Source: Undaria pinnatifida (Eukaryota > Sar > Phaeophyceae > Laminariales > Alariaceae). From it: 64,000 nucleotides of DNA. The DNA lies in NCBI GenBank assembly GCA_012845835.1, contig JABAKD010000012.1, positions 558,001 to 622,000 of the forward strand, read 5' to 3'. A model generated the notes under the pieces. It had not been told where the DNA came from, did not search any database, and worked only from the letters and a program-made list of their open reading frames with translations. The position numbers and the translations under genes are program-made. Shown here piece after piece: positions 21,601 through 31,276 of this stretch. Numbering within the stretch: position 1 is the first letter of the stretch; each line of letters starts with the position of its first letter.

Positions 21601-24600
21601 TAATGGTCCATGTGTACGGTACTCGTACGTCCGTTGCTGCAGTGATTTTCATGCTGGTTTCTGCATTCCCACGGGAGATGTGGAGGTGTTGTCATTGCGG
21701 GCGATCGGTGGGATATTCGACCTTCAGTTAGTTGACTGCATACGCCGGCGGCTGTGGTTTACTTTCTTGATTATTCTTCATTACAAAAAACGGAATCAGG
21801 AAAAAACAAGGGCCGAAAGCCGGAAGGCGAAATAAATACTTTAACGAAAGATGAAAGACGAAAGACGAAGAAGAGAGCTACGAACGAACACGAAGCCACG
21901 CGAACAGCTCCTCTCGTCGCGTGACGGCTGCGCAACAACCCCAACCGAACAGCAACACCTCCATCCTTTTCGTGATGAGGGTTACACATTAGCCCCGACC
22001 GGAACATCCCGCACCTGCAACGCCTTGTGCGACATGCACATGTGCACCCGAGCACGAGCCGCAACCCGCCCTCCTAGGTAAAATCCTCTCTTGGGCACGT
22101 GCTACGATAGTTACGATATCGGTACTAAGGTATACCCCTTTTTCGCAATATACCTATTTTTCAGAACGACGGGGCTCCTTAACCCCGAAAAATCGTCGGA
22201 ATAACGCCATTTGGGTTTGCAATGTGGATGTTTTCTATACCTAGCTAGGTCACGGTATTGCTCATCACAAAAGCACTTTCGCTTTCACTTTCACTGTTCA
22301 TATTCATATTCATATTCTCCTATACGAGACTATTCTCGTACGACATTAATAATCTACTGTTGGGAGAGGTGTTGAGCAGTTTGTTCAGGTCAACAGCCTT
22401 GTCTTGCAGGGGGAAAAGGCTGCACCTCGATGATACCGCAGCAAGCGTCCTCCTATGATAGTGACGGTTACACATCAACCGCAACCTAATACCTGGTAGG
22501 GAACAGCAGCAACAACTCCTGCCTTTCGCGATGACGGTTACACATGAACCCCAACCGGACCATCTCTACGCAAACCTTGCACGCACCTGCAACGTTTTGT
22601 CGGCCGGGTGCTGCGACATGCAACCGAGCACGAGCCGCAGCCCATCCTCCTGCAGCAGTCGAGTCTTGAGCATGTCGTTGCCGGAGATATTTCGGAAGAG
22701 AGCCAAGCCAGTGCGGCACACGATAGTATCCAGAGGAAACCTTACGATAGTCGCGCTCACAACCTCCAGTCCCCCCTTCTCCACAATCTTGTCAGTACGG
22801 TGGTCGACGGTGGTCGTGGCGGGGGGGTACGACAAGTCAAGCTTTAGCCCGAACACATGCGAATGTGACCAGGCCACGAAAAACCCGCAATTGATGGTTG
22901 CGGCGTCGGTACAAAAATCACGTAAAAAAGAAAAATCGAGGCTGCCAAAACTCGAAAAAACGATTAGTTTGGCGAGAAAAAATGAAAATGCGATTGCGTG
23001 CCCTCGAAAGCTCATGTTGATGATGGAGGGCAAAAAAAAAGGGCAAAAAACCGAACATGCGAGGGAATAAATAAGATGCGACAACTGATTTTGTTGATTG
23101 GCGTCTGCAAGAACAAAAACAACAACAACAACAAAAACTGAAAACGCGAGCATTAGCAGAGAACGAAAATAAACAAAAAACAGTGATGACGGCGAGGGCG
23201 GCGCACTCTTTCCACGTTCTCGTCGCTCGCCTATCTATGGTCCCTACCTACTATGGCCAGGGAACAAATAACTAAAAACACACACAGCTTACGCTATACC
23301 TACAATGGGACCCGAAGGGTGCGCCAGCTAGCGTTGGGCTGCGAAAGCAACTGAGTTAAATTGACACACGACGCGTATGAAAATACGTGGAAGTGTGGTG
23401 AGCTAAAGCTTTATTTTTTTCCATCCGCCGGAGGATAGAAAAAGAAAAACACACACACGCGAACACACAGACGAAAAAAAAAAGGACACGTGGTACATGT
23501 TGATAGGGGCAAAACACGCAAAACGATGCTGACGGTGGGGAGACACACCCCATCATAACGCTCTCGCCGTTCACCTCCAGCTGCTTAACGGCCGGGAACA
23601 CCGTCGACACCCGTGGGCAAAAAAAGAGGAAAAAAACTACAACAAATGAAGATGCGAACAAAACTAGGCAGCAATAAATTAAGAAAAAAACGGCGCTACA
23701 CGCTGTTACATACCATTTTCACGCTCTCGTCGTTGGCCGCCAGCTGCTTCAAGGCCAGATACACCGTCGATAACGTGGCAGAGTCTCCCTCGAACGCTCT
23801 TGCCGCGTCCAGGAGGAGCGAGATTAGCCCCGCGGACACGAGAGCCTTGACGCTATCGTACGTTCCTGGCGAAAACAGGGAAACCACAACGCGACGAACG
23901 ACGACCAGACAAACAGCAGCCACACGAACAACAGACACAAAACAACCCCAAACAAAGGGCAGTCAGAAAAAGCGGCAGGCAAACGAACAACAAACATAAG
24001 ACAGCCATACAAGCGGCAGTCAGACGAAACAGCCGCCGGAGACGCGATAGCACGAGAAACCAGTGGGCCTCGCCAGTTATTCAGCACAGCAGTGGTTGGC
24101 GCGCACTACGTACGACACAAAGAGAAACAGCCCAAAACATTGAATTATTGGTTGATTGGGTCGATGCTTAATTAAGTTGGGCTTTTGGCATTATTCGTAC
24201 CATACATCTATTAATAGTCAGCCTCAAACCATAGTGTCGAATTGGTGGTTCCGTGCATTCAGAGAGATGCTTGTCTGACAAGAACGGCGGCCAGGCAACA
24301 GGCAACCAGAGAAACGGCAATCAGACAAACGACACAGCCAGGCACACGACAAACAGGCCAGCGATAGCTAGGCCTGGATGTACTGTATCCTTCAGCTAGC
24401 ACAATTGACGGATTTACTGGCGTAAAACGCCCGGCATGGTCGAGCTACTAACTAGCACAGCAAACCTACACCAAGCAACAGGCGAACATACAGCAGTAAG
24501 ACAAACGAAAAACAGACCAAAGACCATTCGCAGTCCGACAAACAGACAACAGGCAAAAAAACAGGACCTTTTACGGTGGCTGTCAATACCAATACTCTAC

Positions 24601-27600
24601 CAAAGCGTACCAGGTACTAATAGTAAGTGAGTTCTTAGATTAGCTAGTTGTTGCAGTGCATTACAGTGCGCTACAGTGCATCGCAGCGTAGTACAGTGTA
24701 GTACAGTGTAGTACAGTGTGTCCAAGTGTATGACAGTCTATTACGTTTAGGGGCGTTATGCGTGTTTGCCTGTAACTGGCGCGTTTGTGGGTCTTTGTGT
24801 GTGCTTACTGAGAACACCAGGTCGGTTGCTTCGCCTTCACCCAATTGAGTCGTGATTTATCTTGAACAAAGTATAGCGAAAAATCACGACGAAAACCGAC
24901 GACCGCAGCGAACGCCACACGAGGCAACCGGGGCTGCTAGGTTGGGCGACGACAACTTTCCAGTCCAAGTTCATTCACTGCAAGCGACCTCAAGACACGC
25001 GCACAGCTTGCACTGTCGTGTGCTGCATGCTCGCGCCATGATGATAAGAACGCGTGCATACGTTGTTTAATCGCTGTACTTTAGTCAAGTCACGAAAGGC
25101 TTGACCCTTTAGCGCCCCGAAAACCTTCCCTACACTAAATCCAAGTAAATTTGTTCCCTTAAACGGGTTTCAAGTTGCAAAAGGCGCCAACCTCTATAGA
25201 GCCCCAAAACCCCTTCTTATACTAACGTCAAGTAATTTGCAAAAAAAAAGGGTTTCCAGTTATAAAGGCGTATACTAATTCCAAGTTTGCACCCAATAAC
25301 TTGACAAACAATAAACAACTACCACTAACCCTCAAGTCCCGCCAACTCACCGCCCATTTTTTTCCCTGCGACCTCACCAGAACAAAAAACAAGCCAGCAC
25401 CAGAGTATACAGATATACCGGCCGTGCATATACTGGTCCGATCCCACACTCTCGTAACTGACGCACGCCGTGACAGCACCAATACGATGCGGATCAAAAA
25501 CACCACCTGCACCTCAAAAAGTCCTTCCGCCGATCGTCTCCAAGCGCAACGGATCGAGGCGTCCCGCACCAGAAACGAAACATGCCCAAAGCACGCATCA
25601 ATATACCCTCCAAGCATTCGTCCAAAGCCACACTCTGACATTGACGCAACGCCGCAAAAATATCAGTTCGTACTGCGCAGAAAAAATCAACGCTGGCGAC
25701 ACACGATAAAAAAAAAGGCCACCAGCGCCTGAAAAATTCTCCCGTCGATCGTCTACACTCGCTACCGACCGAGGTGTCCCCCACCGTGAACATTTTGACC
25801 CCGAAGGACAACTTTTTGATAATAAAACACGTCCGACGCAAGCATCAATGCAATCGCGATGCACGAGTCCCAAAGACACTCCAAACTGACGCACGCCGCA
25901 ACAGCAACAGCAGCAAGACGCCGGCAAAAACAACGGTCACGTTATGCTTCCCTCACAAAAAAAAAACGACACCTTTGCACCTGAAAAGTCCTTCCGCCGG
26001 TCGTCTCCAAGCGTAACCGATCGAACGACGGCGCAAGCTTCCCTTGTAACGGCGGCACTTATATCCCCCTCCTGCCCCTCCTCCCCCACACCGTAACGCT
26101 CCAAGGCCGCCTTGAGAACCACGGCACCCTTGCGCCTCATGAACGACCCTGCAAGCACAGCAACGGTCCAGGCGGGACAAACCACTCAGTGCACAGCACT
26201 ACTGTAGCTACGGCAGTCGCCTCAAGACAAGGCTTAGGGGTAGGGTGATTTTTTCTGATCCTTGCTGTTCTCGGCCCTGTTTCGCTAGGCACATAACGCA
26301 AACAATCGCAACGTACCAGTGTGACTGCACATACGTCGGGAAGCTCCTACAACAGTAGCCCCGGGACAATGCTAGGGCTGGGCGGGCGAGTTTTACTGGC
26401 CACTGTCATTTCACCGCCTAAGACCATGTTTGGGTTCGGGCCAGTTTAGTTTTTTACTGACCCTTGTTGTTTTCGGTCTTGGCGCACACGGTCCTTACGA
26501 GCTTCAGGCCGGCCGCAACAAGCCCAGCTATCTCCTCGGCGGTAGCTGGTGAACTGTCAGTAGTGGAGGTGCCCTCCGAGGCTTCACTCTTGCCGCTGTC
26601 GTCATCGTGGCCACCGGCATCGCCCGCGTTGGTCCACCGCAACAGCAGCGAGGTCAACTGGCGCCAAAACACGCGCAAGTCGTAATGTAAGCTCAAGAAG
26701 AAGGGCATCAGATGTACGGTAGAGAAGAAGGGGGGGTTTCATCGCAGAAAAAAAAAACTTTATTGTTGTTGGTTTCATATAGTCTACACTCCAAAGTATT
26801 GCTTTCATCCCAACTATTATCTTTGTACTTTTTGGTCAGCTTCCGCCCTCGTCGCAACTCAGATGCGGGGTTGTACACCAGGCACCCCCCCCCCTCCCCA
26901 TGCAGAGCTAGGCGACTTCGACAAAATCGACAATGGCGTGCTGTATGTGTACCAATGCAGAGCAAAAAGACATCGCGAAAACGGACCATGGCGTGCTATA
27001 AACGAATCAATGCAGAGCAAAAAGACATCGCGAAAAGAGATCATAGCGTGCGAAGTACCAACGCAAAGCTAAACGACGAGAGGTAAGCAACACACGGCAA
27101 CAACCAATTATTTTTCTGCTTCCGGACGGTGCGTGTTCACGGCTCTGTATGGTGCATTGTATCCAATGGCAGAGCCCTCGAGGTTTATGTACTGCCCTCG
27201 ACTGTGTACTGCACTGTACGCCGTCCGCCGACACAAAGTACTGTAGGTCGGGCGTCGCCCTAAACCCCACCACAACCTCGCCCGACCAAAACGAAACTAA
27301 GCACACGTTGACCTGGGCCATGTTGGTGTAGATGAATGCGTCGCGATTTCGCTCGTGGTCCTTGCAGGCATCACAGAGCGTTGCCAGGACGACGCTGACC
27401 ACGTTGTTGGGCAACGAAGCTTGCGCGTCTCCCCCGCCCAAAAACCTTGCGACTGTGCCCACGCCTCCCGCCTTTTGTGGAAGGTGGTGATGGGGAATGT
27501 CGCAAGCGGGCAGGAGGAAGGGCCAAGGATAGGTCAGATGGGACGCGTTCGAAGAAAGGGAAAAAAAAGTGTGCAGTCCACGCAAAGCTTCAAGCACGGC

Positions 27601-30600
27601 ACGGGTTTAGCGATAGCTAAACAACAAACAACACGATATCACCCACGCCCCCAGGGTTCTCCGCAGGACGGAGGCGTGTTTGCAAGTGTGCAGGAGGGAG
27701 GAAAAATGATAGCGCGGGGTGGTAGCTGTTGCGCGTTCGCGGGTGGGCAGAAGGGAGGGACAGGGATAGCGCAGGGGTCGTGGTGGTTGTGCGGTCCAAT
27801 CGAGGAAGTAAACAATGTGGAGTCCACCGAAGACTTTCAGCACAGAACAAGTTAGTGTAAGCAATCAACAAAAATTATGCTATCGCCCGGCCAGTGTAAA
27901 AAAAAAAAGAACGCACCTCAGCTGTAAGATCGACGGTTTCGTCGAAACTCAGCTTTCCCAGTCGCGTGTGATTATTCGGTCGCGCGTTCTACGAGATGTG
28001 CACGTTCTCATGTCGTCATGATGTCCTCACAAAGGATACAGGTCGGTGACGCCAGGGTCAAGAGAAGGCGTTACAAAGACGGGTCAGCCTGTAGTCGTTT
28101 TGCGCACGGAGACTACATCAACCAGAGTGTTGCTGTTGCTTTCATTGTCCAGTGTTTCGTTTGGTGCGTCGTACTACACCTACTTCTGTACATGTATGTA
28201 TTCGAGATACACACGTCGACCATGGAGAAAAAAAAAAAAAAAAGTATGTTCATACAGTACCGGAATCGTTTTCGTAGCTTCGTCGGGGAAAAAGTAAACC
28301 AAAAAACAGCAAAAATAATAAAATGCACTCCGCGGCAGCTGTGCAGATTATATACCTCGTCCCTTTTTCGTATTTCAGAGTCACAGAAGCGAGTGTGTCC
28401 GGGTTGACCAAATCCCTAGGGGCGAGACACCCACTTTGGTCAGGTAGCACTCATAGCAGTTGGGTAGGAAAACATATCATAACAGCATTGAAACCGTCGA
28501 AACGTCAAAATCCAAAGGCCACCCAATCCGCGAAAAAATCAGAGGAGAAAACTTAGGTTATAAGTATGTTTTCCTATACCACCAGTAGTCTATACATCTA
28601 CCGTTTTCTATTGCCTAAATAATTTTCCATCGTCTGACCCACTTTTTACTAGGTTGGTTGTTGGTTGACCTTGGGTTACAACGTTCGTCGGTTTCAAAAA
28701 TATTGTTACATGTTTTCCAACCTAACAGAAATTTGGAAATCGCAAAAATACTACCTGGTATATTAATTTCGATACGGATATGAATATGGATATGAACATG
28801 AATATGAATATGAATTAGTATGAACAGTATCATTACCACCCCTTTGGGACTGGAAACGGAAAAACTATCGAAAAAAAATACCTATTGTAAGAGCGTCGGC
28901 TGAACGAGGCATAGCCCGATTCAAAAGCCGGGACAGGGGGTGCGCCCGAACAGCACGCAATCTGAGGCGCTGCACCATACCACACCATACCACACCATAC
29001 CATACCATACTATACCATACCATATCACACCATACCATACTATACCATACCATATCATACCATACCATACCATACCATACTATGCCATACCATACCATAC
29101 TATACCATACAATACCATACCATACCTTAAAATACCATACCATACTATATCATATCATACCCATGCATACCACACTATACCCATGCAGAGGCGTGTTACG
29201 ACAGGGGTAGCATTTTTGGGGCCGAAACGTTTTTGGAATTACGGCATCCCCTAACCCCTTTAGAGCCCCAAAATCCCTCCCTATACTAACTTCAAGTAAA
29301 TTTGCAAAAAAAAGGCTTTCAAGTAGTGAAGGCGTTAAGCCAATACTGCTGTCGGAGCGTCATTCTTGTCTGCCGAAGCATTTGTTTTATACCTGATATA
29401 ATAGTGCATGGGGTTGTTCGTTCGGTTACACTGTTTGGTTCTCCATGTCAAAAACGTGCAAGAAATAGCGTTGGAAATCTGGGGTTTATGGATCGTGAAG
29501 GGATCTAAAGGTATTGGGAGGCGTATTTGATTCGGGGATACATACGAGCATGAGAAAGAGAGTTTGGTGGAGGTGAGCTATCATTCAGGAGAGAGAGAAG
29601 AACACGGCGGGCAGCAGTCAAGAAAAACATGTACGGTAGAGTACAGGAAACTGGTGACAGGAGGCTTGTGTAACGTACAGGGGTCTTTACGTCAGGAGAC
29701 TCGGAAAGTTAGACGTACCTCCATCGCCGTAGAATGCGTCAGCACCATGGTCATGGTCATGGTCATGTCAAATCGTCTATACTGCTACACGCCCTTCCTA
29801 GTCGCTTCATAACATCGCCTTCTTCCCTCTTGTTTTTTTTGGTCGCTAAACGTGGCTCCCAACAGGTGAAACAGAAGGAACTTTGCGAGGCGATCGAAGT
29901 TTCACTCACCTCGCCAAACGCCGTCCTATTCGCTTCCCCCGCGGTCCCGTCTTCGCGACACATCTCCCCCACCCCAGATAATGCCTCCACCAGCTCGCTC
30001 AAGGAACTCCCATCTGCTCCGACGTCAAGCCCGCTCAACTTTTCGACCTGACCCTTCATCACCGCTCTCGCGTCTTGGCGAATGCCGTCTGCCGAAGTGT
30101 CAACCATGGACAGGTCTGCTCCTGCTCGGCAATCGCACAAAGATAATGGTGAATCGGTAATCGTCAATCGGAAATATTTCATCGGCAATCGTTAATGCCT
30201 GCAGCAGTACGAGCATCCCCAAATTCCCCATGCGCGCGTGTCGTACAGCATGGCAGATCCTAGCATTGCGGTGTGAGCACCCTCCCCACGACCCAAGCAG
30301 CCCGATCCCGTGCTGCTGCTGCTGCTGCAATATCGTCACTTTTACTAGACATTTGTTCCGTCACAAGCCCCATAGCCCACAGCGCCTTCATATACCACTG
30401 CTGCTGTTGGACTCTGGACTACACTGCCGGCCCTCTTGCAGTACATACCTGTAAACAAAGAGCAACGCAGGAAACTTTGCTCAAGATATTACGGGGAAAT
30501 AAGAAATCCAACAGCTTTTATGCTAAAGTTAGTGTACCACATACCCGTACTCTTTCCCGAATAAGAAAAAGAAATCAAAACCAACGTGAACAAAGTACAC

Positions 30601-31276
30601 AGCAGTCTCGGTTTCGTATACTGCTGTACTGTACTGTAAGAGGGTCGGTATGTACCGCTGTACTCGACTACAACAGAGCAGTTTGAGTAGACAACGTGAT
30701 AACAGCAATACAGCACTGGTAAAATCTAGAACTTCAGGTCACCGACGGCAGTTACAGCAACAGTACACGTAACGGCGTAGCATAGCGACCTTGCCATGTG
30801 GTACTAGCACGTATGCGTATGTCCTGGTACATGGTGCGCAAGGCCCATGGCTCGATGGCTCGAGGTTGTCTAGAGGAAAATTCAAAAATCCGCCGTTTTT
30901 ACGAATTTACCGGCCGCAAGCCTTTGTCGTTAGTCGCAAAGCTTACACAGCCAACTTGATGCGTCACTTCTAACCTCCAGTCTATGATGCGTCCATCGAA
31001 TAGCATCTATCATGGGGCACTTGCCGACACCAACCTCTTCTCAGGTCTTGGAAACCAACTGCTGTGCTGCGAGAGTACAGCTTCTAGACTTCGACATTTA
31101 TTGCTACCGCTGCTATTATACTGCTGCCGCTTTGAAAATGTTATTGTGCCAACCTTACCTTGTGCCTTGAATTGCTCCACGGCGTCCCCAGCAGCAGCCT
31201 CTCTGTCCATCCCGAAGTCCTCCATGTTCTCCTTGACCACCTCGTCGAAGGTATCCTGCGTGATCGACATAGCCAT
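15479..31276 (-). CDS. ARMC6: ARMC6-like armadillo-repeat protein (spliced)
   Basis: Exons in order: 31276-31159, 30121-29910, an unresolved exon, 27471-27313, 26657-26462, 26148-25981, 23865-23714, 22787-22587, 21542-21405, 17521-17369 and probably 15643-15479. Every resolved junction keeps phase. The N-terminus has the ARMC6 signature: ITQDTFDEVVKENMEDF, then AVEQFKAQG spliced to ADLSMV. Downstream come typical ARM repeats, with ..TREACAVVRSVTLGDDRRKDFS, ..NISGNDMLKTRLLQEDGL, ..NGARIVSEGG and ..CIRNIA..ALRDLQCE. ARMC6 is a conserved eukaryotic helical-repeat protein of unclear function, presumably a cytosolic adaptor. Introns carry decayed copies of the neighbouring exon ends, and intron 9 carries a hAT remnant. 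The identification rests on family resemblance from memory; one exon between 29909 and 27472 is missing. Confidence 0.8.
16015..16225 (+). repeat. GATCTAGAT/GATGATCTA degenerate repeat
   Basis: TCTAGATGATC words recur at 9-12 bp spacing. It resembles the 1690-2035 satellite. Confidence 0.7.
17369..17521 (-). CDS. ARMC6: ARMC6-like, last ARM exon
   Basis: The acceptor is CTATTGCCAG, phase 0, starting ACLCIRNIAARGPELRSK, then DEAYGALRDLQCE. These are the ARMC6 C-terminal motifs (CxxIRNL.., ..AKAALRDLGC). The donor GAG|GTACGA is likely. Without it the frame runs about 20 more codons to a stop. Confidence 0.75.
17555..17800 (+). repeat. G-rich low-complexity tracts
   Basis: Poly-G and GGGGGA tracts at 17570-17586 and 17740-17788 flank the decayed exon copy. 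Confidence 0.6.
17615..17700 (-). pseudogene. decayed copy of the last ARM exon start
   Basis: Shares CTGCCTGTGTMTYCGC, ATCGCCSCTCG and TATTCGGAC/GAATTGCG-like words with 17521-17460. It lies upstream of the real exon in transcription order, and the frame is broken. Confidence 0.6.
18105..18290 (+). repeat. TATTGACAT 10-13 bp repeat, left flank
   Basis: About 14 degenerate units of TATTGACATRT. A shorter related block lies at 20335-20405, on the outer side of the second 42-bp array. Confidence 0.75.
18330..18720 (+). repeat. 42-bp tandem array 1
   Basis: Nine imperfect 42-bp units of the form GTATTTGCCTGCAGACAAAT + ATTTGCGCAGSTTCTCAAGA. The first part is a near-palindrome (TATTTGYCTGCAGRCAAATA). 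Since 42 is 14 codons, several frames stay open without coding. Unit variants (TGCCAGACA, TTTTCCAGAG) recur in the same order in array 2. Confidence 0.9.
18983..19354 (+). pseudogene. hAT-family transposase C-terminal fragment
   Basis: An open frame from 18983 to TAA at 19354. From about 19058 it reads GVIFGAPASAAVLERDFSAA, then GRMMTSSRS and YVEMILFPHGNLDLIP. This is the conserved C-terminal dimerisation region of hAT transposases (P-A-S-x-x-x-x-E-R-x-F-S-A-A-G). The upstream catalytic part is absent or scrambled (in-frame TGA at 18980), so it is a broken copy in an intron of the opposite-strand ARMC6-like gene. Confidence 0.8.
19880..20305 (+). repeat. 42-bp tandem array 2
   Basis: Ten units of the same 42-bp repeat as array 1, in the same orientation. 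Unit starts at 20109, 20152, 20194 and 20236 show the 42-43 bp period. It ends CTGCCAGACAAATAGCAAA. Arrays 1 and 2 flank the hAT fragment. Confidence 0.92.
20335..20405 (+). repeat. TGTTGACAT-type repeat, right flank
   Basis: About six degenerate units (TATTGACATCC, GTTGACATATG, GTTGGCAYCT) like those at 18105-18290. Confidence 0.65.
20865..20930 (-). pseudogene. decayed copy of the QGLQRQ exon end
   Basis: It reads ..CAGCATCTCACCGCGCAAGG.. and ends AACGGCAG|GTACTA, against CAGCACCCCACCGTGCAAGG.. and CAGCGACAG|GTTTG in the real exon. Residues are SGQHLTAQGLQRQ. It still has a plausible donor but no acceptor. Confidence 0.7.
21008..21110 (+). repeat. CACGTGGAAGTGTGG dispersed element, fragment
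   Basis: Shares TTGACACACGACG, ACGTGGAAGTGTGG and CCATCCRCCGGAG with 23281-23440 and the inverted copy at 50218-50378. Confidence 0.6.
21185..21404 (-). repeat. heptanucleotide array GTTTGTT abutting a splice donor
   Basis: About 30 near-perfect ACAACAA/ACAAACA units, reading GTTTGTT on the minus strand. The array begins exactly at the donor GT of the neighbouring exon. The Cys-Leu-Leu-Phe-Val ORFs are repeat artefacts. Confidence 0.93.
21405..21542 (-). CDS. ARMC6: ARMC6-like, ARM exon (NGARIVSEGGITSVL)
   Basis: The acceptor is ACTCTGGCAG, phase 0, 46 codons: EHGCATMAAMALRS, then NGARIVSEGGITSVLEAM, ending GLQRQ. The donor CAG|GTTTGTTG is the first unit of the GTTTGTT array. This matches the ARMC6 repeat with ..NGxRIV..GG..AxL.AMRxHP. 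Confidence 0.85.
21985..22085 (-). pseudogene. decayed copy of the preceding exon end plus its intron start
   Basis: It matches about 22660-22500: GCGGCTCGTGCTCGG, GTTGCAGGTGCG, then GTGTAACC and TCATC..CGAAA in the intron part. The copy therefore spans the exon-intron boundary. A short internal duplication (TGCACATGTGCATG) breaks the frame. Confidence 0.75.
22118..22260 (+). mobile_element. GGTATACC family element, copy 3 (one end)
   Basis: CTAAGGTATACCCC, then AATATACCTATTTTTCAGAACGACGG, closely matching 4968-5030. Only one end is clear. Confidence 0.5.
22587..22787 (-). CDS. ARMC6: ARMC6-like, ARM exon (NISGNDMLKTRLLQEDGL)
   Basis: The acceptor is ACTGACAAG and the donor CAG|GTGCGT, 67 codons, phase 0. 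It encodes IVEKGGLEVV.. and ..GLALFRNISGNDMLKTRLL.., followed by LVLGCMSQHPADKTLQ: two ARM repeats of the ARMC6 type. Confidence 0.85.
23281..23440 (+). mobile_element. dispersed element (CGTATGAAAATACGTGG family), copy
   Basis: About 160 bp that matches the reverse complement of 50378-50218 at high identity: CCTACAATGGGA, GGTGCGCCAGCTAG, GCAACTGAGT, GCTAAAGCTTTATTTTT and CCATCCGCCGGAGGA. A MITE or SINE is possible; no internal promoter was identified. Confidence 0.7.
23520..23625 (-). pseudogene. decayed copy of the preceding ARM exon end
   Basis: It reads VSTVFPAVKQLEVNGESVMM against LSTVYLALKQLAANDESVKM in the real exon about 130 bp away. Nucleotide identity is clear (CACCGTCGAYA, CAGCTGCTT, ACGCTCTCG). 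There is no acceptor and the donor is lost (GGGTGT..). Confidence 0.75.
23714..23865 (-). CDS. ARMC6: ARMC6-like, ARM exon (VKALVSAGLISLLL..)
   Basis: The acceptor is TTCGCCAG and the donor ATG|GTATGT. It completes the phase-1 Gly codon and gives SGTYDSVKALVSAGLISLLL, then LKQLAANDESVKM. It ends phase 0. Confidence 0.85.
24650..24735 (+). repeat. GTACAGTGTA/GCATTACAGTG repeat
   Basis: About eight degenerate 10-bp units (RTACAGTGTA). Non-coding. Confidence 0.7.
25110..25280 (+). repeat. dispersed repeat with CAAGTAAATTTG..TTTCAAGT, two tandem copies
   Basis: CCCCRAAAMCCYT..TACTAA..TCAAGTAA.TTTG..GGGTTTCMAGTT occurs twice here. It occurs again at 29255-29340 and, inverted, near 45565-45650. 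Confidence 0.55.
25505..25800 (-). pseudogene. two decayed copies of the DDRRKDF exon end
   Basis: Minus-strand copies of the 26030-25978 sequence (GCTTGGAGACGAYCGGCGGAAGGA..) lie near 25565-25505 and 25790-25728. Spacing is roughly 220-250 bp, with related flanking words (GCGTGCGTCAGT, GCGTTGCGTCA). Splice donors and frames are disrupted. This is a tandem triplication within the intron. Confidence 0.75.
25981..26148 (-). CDS. ARMC6: ARMC6-like, ARM exon (VRSVTLGDDRRKDF)
   Basis: The acceptor is GTGCTTGCAG and the donor CAG|GTGCAA. It encodes RRKGAVVLKAALERYG and then EACAVVRSVTLGDDRRKDFS, the ARMC6 hallmark equivalent to EACWALRxxTxDDDxRxxF. It ends phase 1. Confidence 0.85.
26462..26657 (-). 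CDS. ARMC6: ARMC6-like, ARM exon with acidic Ser-rich insert
   Basis: The acceptor is GGCGCCAG and the donor G|GTCAGT, phase 0 to phase 1. It starts LTSLLLRW, carries an Asp/Ser/Glu-rich loop, then EIAGLVAAGLKLVRTVCAK. The split Gly codon is completed by the next exon. Confidence 0.7.
27313..27471 (-). CDS. ARMC6: ARMC6-like, ARM exon (AGGVGTV..)
   Basis: The acceptor is CACAAAAG and the donor CAG|GTCAAC, phase 0 both sides, 53 codons. It encodes AGGVGTVARFLGGG, then LATLCDACKDHERNRDAF, an ARM repeat ending in the N-R/D-F pattern. Confidence 0.7.
27560..27860 (-). repeat. duplicated exon-like block in the ARMC6-like gene
   Basis: Two related copies lie at about 27600-27560 and 27855-27812 on the minus strand. 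The first reads VLEALRGLHT, as expected for the missing ARM exon, but no usable donor follows either. The intervening sequence is also repeated (GGGAGG..GATAGCGC..GTGGTWG..GCG words). This is either a decayed exon copy or the remains of the missing exon itself. Confidence 0.5.
27912..28115 (+). repeat. partial copy of the 51262-52662 inverted-repeat arm
   Basis: Shares CAGCTGTRAGATCGAC, GTGTGATT/ATTTCG, GGATACAGGTCGGTGAC and GCCAGGGTCAA with the arms of the large foldback element. It is a solo fragment in an ARMC6-like intron. Confidence 0.65.
28975..29155 (+). repeat. pentanucleotide array CCATA
   Basis: About 35 units of CCATA/CTATA. Thr-Ile-Pro-Tyr-His and Trp-Tyr-Gly-Met-Val ORFs are artefacts. 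Confidence 0.92.
29910..30121 (-). CDS. ARMC6: ARMC6-like, exon 2
   Basis: The acceptor GCCGAGCAG restores the codon split after exon 1, giving AQGADLS across the junction, as in ARMC6 proteins. The donor is GAG|GTGAGT, phase 0. It also encodes a helical segment with LSELVEALSGVGEM. Confidence 0.8.
31159..31276 (-). CDS. ARMC6: ARMC6-like, exon 1 with start codon
   Basis: ATG at 31276-31274 (a second in-frame ATG is two codons later). The donor is CAAG|GTAAGG, ending one base into a codon. It encodes the conserved N-terminal ITQDTFDEVVKENMEDFGM motif. Confidence 0.8.
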
